Source of the DNA: Hyphomicrobiales bacterium
GTDB taxonomy: Bacteria > Pseudomonadota > Alphaproteobacteria > Rhizobiales > S144-35
Assembly: GCA_015494185.1 (NCBI GenBank)
Contig: WGBT01000087.1
Span: 1 to 10,232 of the forward strand
DNA length: 10,232 nt
Reading direction: 5' to 3'
The translations under genes and the position numbers were made by a program. The notes beneath the pieces were generated by a model that saw only the letters and a list, made by a program, of their open reading frames with translations, was not told where the DNA came from and searched no databases. Numbering within the stretch: position 1 is the first letter of the stretch; each line of letters opens with the position of its first letter. This document shows, piece after piece, positions 1 to 4,930 of the stretch.

Positions 1-214
1 AGTACAAGGTGCCGTCAGTTCGAGGCAAATCAATTTCACGAGAGTGCGAAAAACAACCTCGCGCTGTGGCATTTGCAACACACAGAAAAACAGGGGGAAA
101 GTCAACAACTGTAAACAGTTTATTTTCTTATATACTTAACAAACATCCTTATATACAAGGAATTTATGAAGATTTACTTTCTTTCCCTTTGCTCTCATCT
201 TATATGCGCGTGAC

Positions 215-850
215 TCAAAGATTGAACGGCCAGAAATCACTGCCTTTCTTTTTGTAGCGCCTCTTATAGCGGCGTTTATAGGGGCGGTATTTGGGTGTTG
301 TGCCATCAATGGCGATATGGGTTTTAGCTTTGCCATATTTGCGAACCAGGCGGAACAGGCGGCGCGCATTGGAGGGATGCAACCGGATGCAACCGTGTGA
401 GGCCGGGCGGCCCAACTGCCGCACCGCGTAGGTGCCATGAATCGCATAACCGCGGTGGAAGAAGATCGAATAGGGCATGGGGGAGTTGTAATACTGTTTG
501 GAATAATGCATCCGTGACATCCAAGTCGGCTTATAGTGGCCGTTGGGGGTCCGGTAACGGCCCCATCCTGACGAAATCTTCCAGCTATATTTGAGTTTAC
601 CATGTTCATAGACATGCATGCGTTGGGTCGACAGATTGACAGCTACGCGAACCGCTGGCGGCTGCTGTTGCTTGGCCTTGTGTTGAGGAAGAGCGGCATT
701 TTGACGAGGTGTGGCGTTGGTGGCCGTTGTGACGACGCGCCCATTCAGCGGGGTGGCATCCGTAATTGAATCATTGCCGTTGGCGAGAACAGAATCTCGA
801 AACAGAAGCAGCTGAAGCACAGCCATAAGTAAAATTGAGTAATACCTCAT
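215..850 (-). CDS. Exported L,D-transpeptidase (YkuD domain)
   Basis: This is a 211-residue periplasmic L,D-transpeptidase. The family uses a catalytic cysteine to make 3-3 cross-links in peptidoglycan or to attach proteins to it; in some alphaproteobacteria related enzymes link outer-membrane beta-barrels to the wall. Visible features are a hydrophobic signal sequence (about residues 3-23, likely cleaved after VLA), a Pro/Gln-rich linker (about 45-66), and a YkuD domain from about 67 to 182. That domain carries the conserved IHGT (137-140) and SHGCIRL (151-157), with C154 as nucleophile and H138/H152 alongside. The ATG at 848-850 is preceded by GGAGG (857-861) at 6 bp, so the start is secure. 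Beyond the catalytic domain there is an unusual basic tail, YKRRYKRRYKKK (191-202). No LysM or other wall-binding domain is seen, so the tail may take that role (inference). Family assignment is firm; the exact substrate is unknown. Confidence 0.93.
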   Translation of the reverse strand: MRYYSILLMAVLQLLLFRDSVLANGNDSITDATPLNGRVVTTATNATPRQNAALPQHKAKQQQPPAVRVAVNLSTQRMHVYEHGKLKYSWKISSGWGRYRTPNGHYKPTWMSRMHYSKQYYNSPMPYSIFFHRGYAIHGTYAVRQLGRPASHGCIRLHPSNARRLFRLVRKYGKAKTHIAIDGTTPKYRPYKRRYKRRYKKKGSDFWPFNL

Positions 851-856
851 GTTAAT

Positions 857-916
857 CCTCCGTTTTTCTTAATTCTCATCGATTTTTATTATAAATATTT
901 AGTAAATAAAATGTAA
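857..916 (-). promoter_or_regulatory. Candidate promoter and ribosome binding site of the L,D-transpeptidase gene
   Basis: Read on the minus strand there is a perfect TATAAT (888-893). A weak -35, TTACAT (911-916), lies 17 bp upstream of it, and a strong Shine-Dalgarno GGAGG (857-861) sits 6 bp before the ATG. The surrounding 110 bp are notably AT-rich. The ribosome binding site is clear; the promoter is a pattern match only. Confidence 0.4.
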
Positions 917-1037
917 CTGCCGTTGCATTCGATAGTTTTATTTTTGTCTTGCGGCTTCGGAAGGGGATGCAGGCGTTTGGAATTCATTAAGGTTACTATG
1001 CTTTCTTATGCGGCAGCCGCTTCCGTGGCAGCCGTTT

Positions 1038-1050
1038 TCCGATCATCGGA
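1038..1050. promoter_or_regulatory. Short perfect dyad, possible operator
   Basis: TCCGAT-C-ATCGGA is a perfect 6-bp inverted repeat with a one-base centre. It lies about 58 bp upstream of the start codon of the small secreted protein gene at 1109 and inside the divergent intergenic region. The symmetry suggests a possible protein-binding site, but no regulator family is recognised and a dyad of this length can arise by chance. Confidence 0.2.
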
Positions 1051-1108
1051 TTGAGGTGCCTGCCGTTGCGGGAGCCTTTGTTGATGTCATGTGTCAGGAG
1101 TTCCCATC

Positions 1109-1525
1109 ATGGTTAAAGCCAACCGCCCACCAAAGTTTCAGTTGGTGTCAAATCGCTTGCCGGCCTTGAGCTTTTCAGCTTTCAGCCTCACAACATTGAT
1201 CATGATCAATTTTATCGCCCTGACGGCTCTGACCGCTCTGCCTGCTGTGGCGAAGGAAACCGGACTTGCAGGTGCGCTGCACAGTTTGCGCATGGAACGG
1301 GGAAAACTGTGTATGGCGTCGCATTTCCATCACGGTGTTGGTTCCGCCGCAACACCACGGCAGGCTTTCATCAAGGCGGCCGTCAATTGGCAGAATTTCA
1401 CCAAAATGGAATATGGAGAAGACTGGGCACGGCTGCGCTTGGCTGCAGAAAAAACGCGCCGTTGCCGTGAAACGCTGCTTGGCTGGACCTGCTCCATCAA
1501 GGCGCGCCCTTGCCGCGTCAAATAA
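1109..1525 (+). CDS. Small secreted four-cysteine protein of unknown function
   Basis: The product is a 138-residue exported protein that I cannot assign to a named family. The start is taken at ATG 1109 because AGGAG (1096-1100) lies 8 bp upstream; an in-frame GTG at 1091 has no such site and would run through the Shine-Dalgarno. The N-terminus is long and basic, followed by a hydrophobic stretch (about residues 23-47) ending in LPAVA before KETG, consistent with a signal peptide or, less likely, an anchor. The mature part of about 90 residues holds exactly four cysteines (KLC, RRC, WTC, RPC), enough for two disulfides in the periplasm. Recognisable elements are SHFHHG near the start and EYGEDW, GWTC and ARPC towards the end. 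I have a general impression of similar small proteins in other rhizobial genomes, but give no function. It is divergent from the L,D-transpeptidase gene. Confidence 0.72.
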   Translation: MVKANRPPKFQLVSNRLPALSFSAFSLTTLIMINFIALTALTALPAVAKETGLAGALHSLRMERGKLCMASHFHHGVGSAATPRQAFIKAAVNWQNFTKMEYGEDWARLRLAAEKTRRCRETLLGWTCSIKARPCRVK

Positions 1526-1576
1526 AATATCACGTCAAATAGAATTCAGACAATCAGACAAGATGAATGACCGCGT

Positions 1577-1611
1577 CCTTGTCAGGCTTCCATGGGGGGA
1601 GTCTGACAAGG
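1577..1611. other. Long stable hairpin between two small genes
   Basis: CCTTGTCAG (1577-1585) pairs perfectly with CTGACAAGG (1603-1611). The pairing continues inward through a G-T wobble, then CTTCC (1587-1591) against GGGAG-type bases (1597-1601), for 15 pairs including two wobbles and a 5-base loop. There is no T-run on either side in either orientation, so it is not a standard intrinsic terminator. It could be a transcript-stabilising or processing structure, part of a small RNA, or a REP-like element. Confidence 0.5.
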
Positions 1612-1623
1612 CGCGCAATCAAC

Positions 1624-1646
1624 ATCAGGCCGCCCGGACGCCTGAT
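1624..1646. other. Second hairpin downstream of the first
   Basis: ATCAGGC (1624-1630) and GCCTGAT (1640-1646) form a perfect 7-bp stem around a GC-rich 9-base loop, 12 bp after the larger hairpin. It is followed by CGATAAAACCC rather than a T-tract. Together the two structures occupy most of the space between the genes ending at 1525 and starting at 1725. Confidence 0.4.
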
Positions 1647-1724
1647 CGATAAAACCCTTTGCCAGAAGCCCAAGACCGGTTAAGATCAGCTCAGCAGTAA
1701 CTTTTGGCCACGAGGAAAGGGGTC

Positions 1725-1946
1725 ATGGATCTTGCCGCGATTGAAGATGAAATTGCCTATTTCATGCGCGCCATGGAGAACCAGCCTGAGGATCCCCATG
1801 AGCTCTATTTGCAACTGCATGAAAAGTTGAACGAAATTCGTGCGTTCGGGATGCCGGTGCCGCAAGACCTGCTTGATCTCGAGGTTCGGTTGAAAAAATT
1901 GATCGAGCAGCAGCTTTCAGATCCTGAAGCTGGTCAAGACACTTGA
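1725..1946 (+). CDS. Small conserved-looking cytoplasmic protein of unknown function
   Basis: The product is a 73-residue, acidic, soluble protein with no signal peptide or membrane segment. The start at ATG 1725 is supported by the purine-rich GAGGAAAGG (1712-1720); an upstream in-frame TTG at 1704 would place that ribosome binding site inside the gene and is rejected. The sequence looks largely helical, with acidic heptad-like segments around AIEDEIAYFMRAMENQ and LLDLEVRLKKLIEQQ separated by a PxxPHELY / GMPVPQDL region. This is compatible with a small coiled-coil or helical hairpin. There are no cysteines and no catalytic motif. It precedes the nfu control region but is separated from nfu by 247 bp and probably does not share a transcript. 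I do not recognise a named family. Confidence 0.7.
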   Translation: MDLAAIEDEIAYFMRAMENQPEDPHELYLQLHEKLNEIRAFGMPVPQDLLDLEVRLKKLIEQQLSDPEAGQDT

Positions 1947-2051
1947 AGATCTCCTGCTTCTTTCATCGAGCTTTGATTGCTTCAGGCGCAGGAATGGAGG
2001 ATTGGGAGGAGCGCTCAGGCGCCGTTTCTTGCGGCCATTCAGAGGCAGGGA

Positions 2052-2070
2052 AGCTTTCATGTTGAAAGCT
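2052..2070. promoter_or_regulatory. Perfect 8-bp inverted repeat upstream of the nfu promoter
   Basis: AGCTTTCA (2052-2059) and TGAAAGCT (2063-2070) are exact inverted repeats separated by three bases. The dyad ends 3 bp before a candidate -35 element, a position usual for a regulator site. It could instead form a small RNA hairpin ending the transcript of the gene that stops at 1946, but no T-run follows, so an operator is a little more likely. Confidence 0.35.
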
Positions 2071-2072
2071 GG

Positions 2073-2101
2073 TTGCCAGAGGCTCGGTTATATCGTAGAA
2101 C
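2073..2101 (+). promoter_or_regulatory. Candidate promoter of nfu
   Basis: TTGCCA (2073-2078) and TAGAAC (2096-2101) match the -35 and -10 consensus at four of six positions each, with an exact 17-bp spacer. The -10 element lies within the Irr-type box at 2094-2110, an arrangement expected if the bound regulator blocks transcription. The transcript would carry a leader of roughly 85 bases before the nfu start. Confidence 0.35.
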
Positions 2102-2110
2102 GATTCTAAA
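2094..2110 (+). promoter_or_regulatory. Irr-type iron control element (ICE box) upstream of nfu
   Basis: The sequence CGTAGAACGATTCTAAA has the form TAGAA-N3-TTCTA with perfect 5-bp arms (2096-2100 and 2104-2108). As I recall, the rhizobial ICE motif bound by the haem-responsive Fur-family regulator Irr has the shape TTTAGAA-N3-TTCTAAA; here only the two outermost left bases differ. The box is 84 bp upstream of the nfu start and overlaps a candidate -10, which in known Irr targets goes with repression under iron limitation. NifU-like Fe-S genes (for example fssA of Rhizobium) are reported Irr targets, so the context fits. Binding is inferred, not shown. Confidence 0.55.
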
Positions 2111-2133
2111 CAATCAATCGATTTGGCCTATTC

Positions 2134-2155
2134 GTGACACTATATTTGTGACACT
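2134..2155 (+). repeat. Direct repeat GTGACACT in the nfu leader
   Basis: GTGACACT occurs at 2134-2141 and again at 2148-2155. The starts are 14 bp apart with an AT-rich 6-base gap, 39 bp before the nfu start codon. The two copies fall on roughly the same face of the helix only if slight unwinding is allowed. It may be a regulator half-site pair or chance. Confidence 0.3.
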
Positions 2156-2193
2156 CATGAGTAAGACGCGTTTAACAGCGCAGGAGACAAGCT

Positions 2194-2751
2194 ATGTTCA
2201 TTCAAACCGAAGCCACTCCCAACCCTGCAACTTTGAAATTCATGCCAGGGCAGCCGGTGCTGCGTAAAGGCGTTCGGGATTATAAAGATCCAAGTCAAGC
2301 CAGCGATTCCAAATTGGCCCGCAGTTTGTTTGAAATCGAAGGAGTCACCGGCGTCTTTTTCGGTTCCGACTTTATTTCCGTGACCAAAGGCGAAGGCGAC
2401 TGGCAGGTTTTGAAACCCGCAATACTTGGGGTCATCATGGAACATTATATGTCGGGAGAGCCGATTGTTGATGATGAAGATGCCCCGGCTGCTGCGGGAG
2501 AAGAATTTTACGATGAAAGCGATGCCGAAACCGTGGCAACAATCAAAGAGCTGATCGAGACCCGGGTGCGTCCCGCCGTGGCTCAGGATGGGGGCGATAT
2601 CATCTTTCAGGGCTATAAAGATAAGATTGTCTATTTGCAAATGCGTGGCGCCTGTTCCGGTTGTCCAAGCTCAACGGCGACCTTGCGCAATGGTATTGAA
2701 AATCTGCTGAAACATTTCCTTCCTGAAATTCAGGAAGTCCGCCCCGTCTAA
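2194..2751 (+). CDS. nfu: Nfu-type iron-sulfur cluster carrier protein (NifU family)
   Basis: This 185-residue protein is a cytoplasmic Fe-S carrier that takes clusters from the main scaffold and passes them to target enzymes. It has the two-domain layout typical of alphaproteobacterial and mitochondrial Nfu. An N-terminal Nfu domain (about 1-88) opens with FIQTEATPNPATLKF; an acidic linker (about 91-110) follows. The C-terminal NifU-like domain (about 113-185) contains RPAVAQDGGDI and the cluster-ligating CSGC (C154, C157), which binds a 4Fe-4S cluster across a dimer. The start is supported by AGGAG (2182-2186) at a 7-bp distance. The protein is full length and nothing is missing. An Irr-type box and candidate promoter lie upstream, suggesting iron-responsive expression. 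The RutE-like gene and tsaB follow on the same strand after 149 bp; co-transcription is possible but not evident. Confidence 0.95.
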   Translation: MFIQTEATPNPATLKFMPGQPVLRKGVRDYKDPSQASDSKLARSLFEIEGVTGVFFGSDFISVTKGEGDWQVLKPAILGVIMEHYMSGEPIVDDEDAPAAAGEEFYDESDAETVATIKELIETRVRPAVAQDGGDIIFQGYKDKIVYLQMRGACSGCPSSTATLRNGIENLLKHFLPEIQEVRPV

Positions 2752-2900
2752 AGGCGGGTGCGCCTGTGGCGGGCAAGGGGCAAGGTTGGAAGCCGGAGCG
2801 AGGCAATAGGATATCCTTTTCCCCCTCCTCTCTCCAGGGCGAAAACACTGTTGTCCTGAACGACATTCAAGATTCAAGCGGTTTCAAGAGTTGATAAATC

Positions 2901-3509
2901 ATGTCTGAACAAGCGATCTCTGAGCAGATTGATGCGCGCGCCTTCGATCAGCTTTTTTTCAAGGCACGCACGCATAATGCGTGGCTCGACCGGGATGTTC
3001 CTGACGAGCTGTTGCGGCAACTGGTCGATGTCATGAAATGGCCCCCCACTTCGGCCAACTGTTCCCCGGCGCGGATTTTGTTTTTGAAGTCGGAAGCTGC
3101 CAAAAAGCGGCTTGAGCCCTATTTGATGGAAGGCAACAAGGCCAAGACCATGTCAGCGCCAGTTTGCGCCATCATTGGCTATGACCTCAAATTTTATGAG
3201 AAATTGGATAAACTTTTTCCCCATGATCCGACTGCGCGCAGCTGGTTTGAGGGGGATCAGGAATTGATCGAAACCACGGCGTTTCGCAATGGCACCCTGC
3301 AAGGGGCGTATTTCATCATGGCAGCGCGGGCTTTGGGGCTTGATACGGGGCCGATGTCAGGCTTTGACAATGCGGGAGTCGATGCCGAGTTCTTCCCCGA
3401 TGGCAATGTCAAATCCAATTTTCTTTGCAATCTCGGTTATGGTGATCCGGCCGGTCTCTATCCCCGTTCGCCACGGTTGGAATTCGATGAAATGGCCAAA
3501 ATCTTATAG
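2901..3509 (+). CDS. RutE/HadB-like nitroreductase-family flavoprotein (putative malonic semialdehyde reductase)
   Basis: This 202-residue nitroreductase-fold protein probably binds FMN and uses NAD(P)H. It resembles E. coli RutE, which reduces malonic semialdehyde to 3-hydroxypropionate in pyrimidine breakdown, along its whole length. Shared blocks include ARTHNAW (22-28), MKWPPTSANCSPAR (45-58), RSWF (113-116), AFRNGTLQGAY (127-137), GLDTGPMSGFD (146-156) and NLGYGD (177-182). No rutA, rutB or other uracil-degradation gene lies in the window, so the physiological substrate is uncertain; family members also reduce nitro compounds and quinones. The start at ATG 2901 has only a weak upstream AAGAG. 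It sits 8 bp upstream of tsaB, so the two are very likely co-transcribed. Family assignment is firm, specific substrate is not. Confidence 0.88.
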   Translation: MSEQAISEQIDARAFDQLFFKARTHNAWLDRDVPDELLRQLVDVMKWPPTSANCSPARILFLKSEAAKKRLEPYLMEGNKAKTMSAPVCAIIGYDLKFYEKLDKLFPHDPTARSWFEGDQELIETTAFRNGTLQGAYFIMAARALGLDTGPMSGFDNAGVDAEFFPDGNVKSNFLCNLGYGDPAGLYPRSPRLEFDEMAKIL

Positions 3510-3517
3510 TCCCGCTT

Positions 3518-4258
3518 ATGGCCATCCTTGCCTTTGATACCACCATGGCAGCTTGCTCAGCGGCGGTGAGCGAAAGAGGGCGTCTGCTGGCCAGCCGCTA
3601 TGAGCTCATGCAAAAGGGCCATGCCGAACGGCTGCTGCCGATGATCGAAGCGGTGATGGCGGAGGCGGGGCTTGACTTCAGCGCCATTGATCAATTGCGG
3701 GTGACCCGGGGGCCGGGCACTTTCACTGGCATACGGGTGGGGATTGCCGCGGCGCGAGGACTGGCTTTGGCCTTGGGGCTTCCCATTGGCGCGCTCAACA
3801 GCCTTGCAGCGATTGCCCATCATTTCTGTCATCAGCAGCGCGGTGCCCTTGAGGATGGTCCCTTGACCGTTGTTACCGATGCCCGCCGCGGGGAGGTCTA
3901 TCTTCAAGATTTCGTGATTCGTGAGGGAAAACCTGTTGCGCAATCAGAGCCACAGGCGTTATCCCCGGCAAAGGCCGTTTGGCGATATGAAGGCCGGGGG
4001 GCGCGGATGGTTGGGAATGGAGCGCCACTTTTGGCCGCTGCGGCAAGCCATGAAGGGGGGCTTGATCTGGGGGAAGAAGGAGAGCTGGAAATTTTGGCAC
4101 AGGATGGGCTTCCCAATGCTGCCGCTTTCGTCACCCTGCCGGATTCTCAATTAGTGTTTTCATCCCAGCCGGTCGAACCGCTTTATTTACGCGCACCAGA
4201 TGCCAAACCACAAACGGCAAAGCAGATCGTGCGCGCAAGCCAGCTCTTGGCGCCCTAA
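3518..4258 (+). CDS. tsaB: tRNA threonylcarbamoyladenosine biosynthesis protein TsaB
   Basis: This 246-residue protein has the ASKHA fold and is the non-catalytic partner that dimerises with TsaD and, with TsaE, assembles the complex that installs t6A37 on ANN-decoding tRNAs in the cytoplasm. Diagnostic features are the opening ILAFDTTMAACSAAV, HAERLLP (35-41), VTRGPGTFTGIRVG (62-75) followed by AAARGLALALGLP, and DARRGEVY (121-128). Length is normal for the family. The start codon lies 8 bp after the RutE-like stop with no clear Shine-Dalgarno, which suggests translational coupling. In many alphaproteobacteria the next gene is rimI; here the downstream DNA is transposon debris instead, so tsaB ends its unit at an old rearrangement point. 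Confidence 0.95.
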   Translation: MAILAFDTTMAACSAAVSERGRLLASRYELMQKGHAERLLPMIEAVMAEAGLDFSAIDQLRVTRGPGTFTGIRVGIAAARGLALALGLPIGALNSLAAIAHHFCHQQRGALEDGPLTVVTDARRGEVYLQDFVIREGKPVAQSEPQALSPAKAVWRYEGRGARMVGNGAPLLAAAASHEGGLDLGEEGELEILAQDGLPNAAAFVTLPDSQLVFSSQPVEPLYLRAPDAKPQTAKQIVRASQLLAP

Positions 4259-4304
4259 GCCTGTCATCGTTCAGATGATACCGGCCGGTCTTTATCATTG
4301 CCTG

Positions 4305-4532
4305 ATTAGAGTACAATACGCCCCGCTTCTGACTGGCGGTGAACAGCCGGCGGGGGAACAACCCGGCGTCTGTAGGCCGGCCCCAGCCCGTGACTACGAT
4401 AACCGTCGTTCACATAGACCCGCCCCAGCGTCGTGCTCATAAGCTGCTCAATCTACTAGATCGCCGGCAGCACCATGCGCAGAGTGTGCCCGTCATTTCG
4501 GGCCTGCCTGGGCAGAGCGCCTTGACATGCAT
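4305..4532 (-). pseudogene. Degenerate IS5-type transposase remnant (C-terminal half)
   Basis: Read on the minus strand, short blocks of an IS5-superfamily DDE transposase appear in broken frames. They are HVKAL near 4520, NDGHTLRMVLPAI, two consecutive in-frame TAG stops (4453-4458), then IEQLMSTTLGRVYVNDGYRSHG, and after a frameshift near 4350-4362 LFTASQKRGV. In intact relatives these align as HVKALPG, YDGHTL, then a YVDxGYRGH block containing a catalytic Asp, and a VYTSGQKRG block leading to a C-terminal glutamate region. Here the Asp of YVD appears as Asn and the segment beyond KRGV is lost about 50 bp short of the tsaB stop. No intact inverted repeats are visible. The assignment is by motif recognition, not alignment; the decay is unmistakable. 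Confidence 0.72.
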
Positions 4533-4669
4533 CACCAAGCACCCCCTGCCAACGCCGCCACAGGGTGGCTACCGAAGACTTTTCCTTGCCACAGAATTTT
4601 GCCCCGCTCAGACGTCACACCAACATTTGTTTCCGTGTCAGACACAGCCAAACCAACATATGACTTCAT
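4532..4669 (-). pseudogene. Truncated IS110-family transposase remnant (N-terminus)
   Basis: Starting at ATG 4667-4669 on the minus strand, 45 codons read MKSYVGLAVSDTETNVGV, then ERGKILWQGKV, and end at a TGA (4532-4534). This matches the start of IS110 transposases, where a YVGLDVS block carries the first acidic residue of the DEDD (RuvC-like) active site and a GKIxWxG block follows. Here that Asp is replaced by Ala, and the remaining roughly 250 or more residues are absent because the frame runs directly into IS5-type sequence. It is therefore a dead fragment. In active IS110 elements the non-coding DNA ahead of the gene encodes a bridge RNA; 4670-4860 would be the corresponding place, but I cannot recognise such an RNA there. 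Confidence 0.7.
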
Positions 4670-4769
4670 CGCTGCTCTCTATTTTTACAGCTTTTTAGCG
4701 AAAAATTTCAGACAGACCACGATATCATCACCGATATGTACCGATATATGGCCGGAGAGCAGCACCCAG

Positions 4770-4799
4770 TTCTACATATTCTTATTCTACATATTCTTA
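4770..4799 (+). repeat. Perfect 15-bp tandem duplication
   Basis: TTCTACATATTCTTA occurs twice back to back (4770-4784 and 4785-4799) without a mismatch. It lies in the AT-rich non-coding stretch between the IS remnants and the DUF2059 gene. Perfect identity suggests a recent duplication, for instance by replication slippage, since the neighbouring transposase debris is strongly decayed. Confidence 0.85.
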
Positions 4800-4880
4800 G
4801 AAGACACCACGAATGTTGTAAGGTTGAACATGGACTTTTTGTAGAATTAAGGGCAGATTGGCACTTTGATCCGTGGAGGC

Positions 4881-4928
4881 TGCCCGAGAGGTTTTCGGGT
4901 ACGCCCTCATTTCATTTAAGGAGAGGGC
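4881..4928 (+). promoter_or_regulatory. Two hairpins in the leader of the DUF2059 gene
   Basis: TGCCCGA (4881-4887) pairs with TCGGGTA (4895-4901), one G-T wobble included, around a 7-base loop. Just after it GCCCTC (4903-4908) pairs with GAGGGC (4923-4928) around a 14-base loop. The second helix and loop include the Shine-Dalgarno AAGGAG (4918-4923) of the GTG start at 4931, so folding could limit ribosome access. No known riboswitch class is recognised. Confidence 0.3.
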
Positions 4929-4930
4929 CC

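Noticed and set aside
147..160. Near-palindrome CCTTATATACAAGG downstream of the L,D-transpeptidase gene
   Set aside because: Only 4 bp of perfect stem at the edges and no T-tract on the minus strand, too weak for a terminator.
1977..2267. 96-codon open frame on the plus strand before nfu
   Set aside because: It spans the dyad, promoter and Irr-type box and overlaps nfu in another frame, with no ribosome site or motif.
4280..4289. Palindrome ACCGGCCGGT just after tsaB
   Set aside because: A 10-bp self-complementary site with ATGATA/TATCAT nearby might be a terminator stem, but the U-tract is missing and it borders scrambled transposon DNA.
4736..4930. N-terminal extension of the DUF2059 frame to ATG 4736
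   Set aside because: The stretch covers a tandem repeat and hairpin leader, encodes non-protein-like sequence, has no ribosome binding site, and would bury the signal peptide found after GTG 4931.
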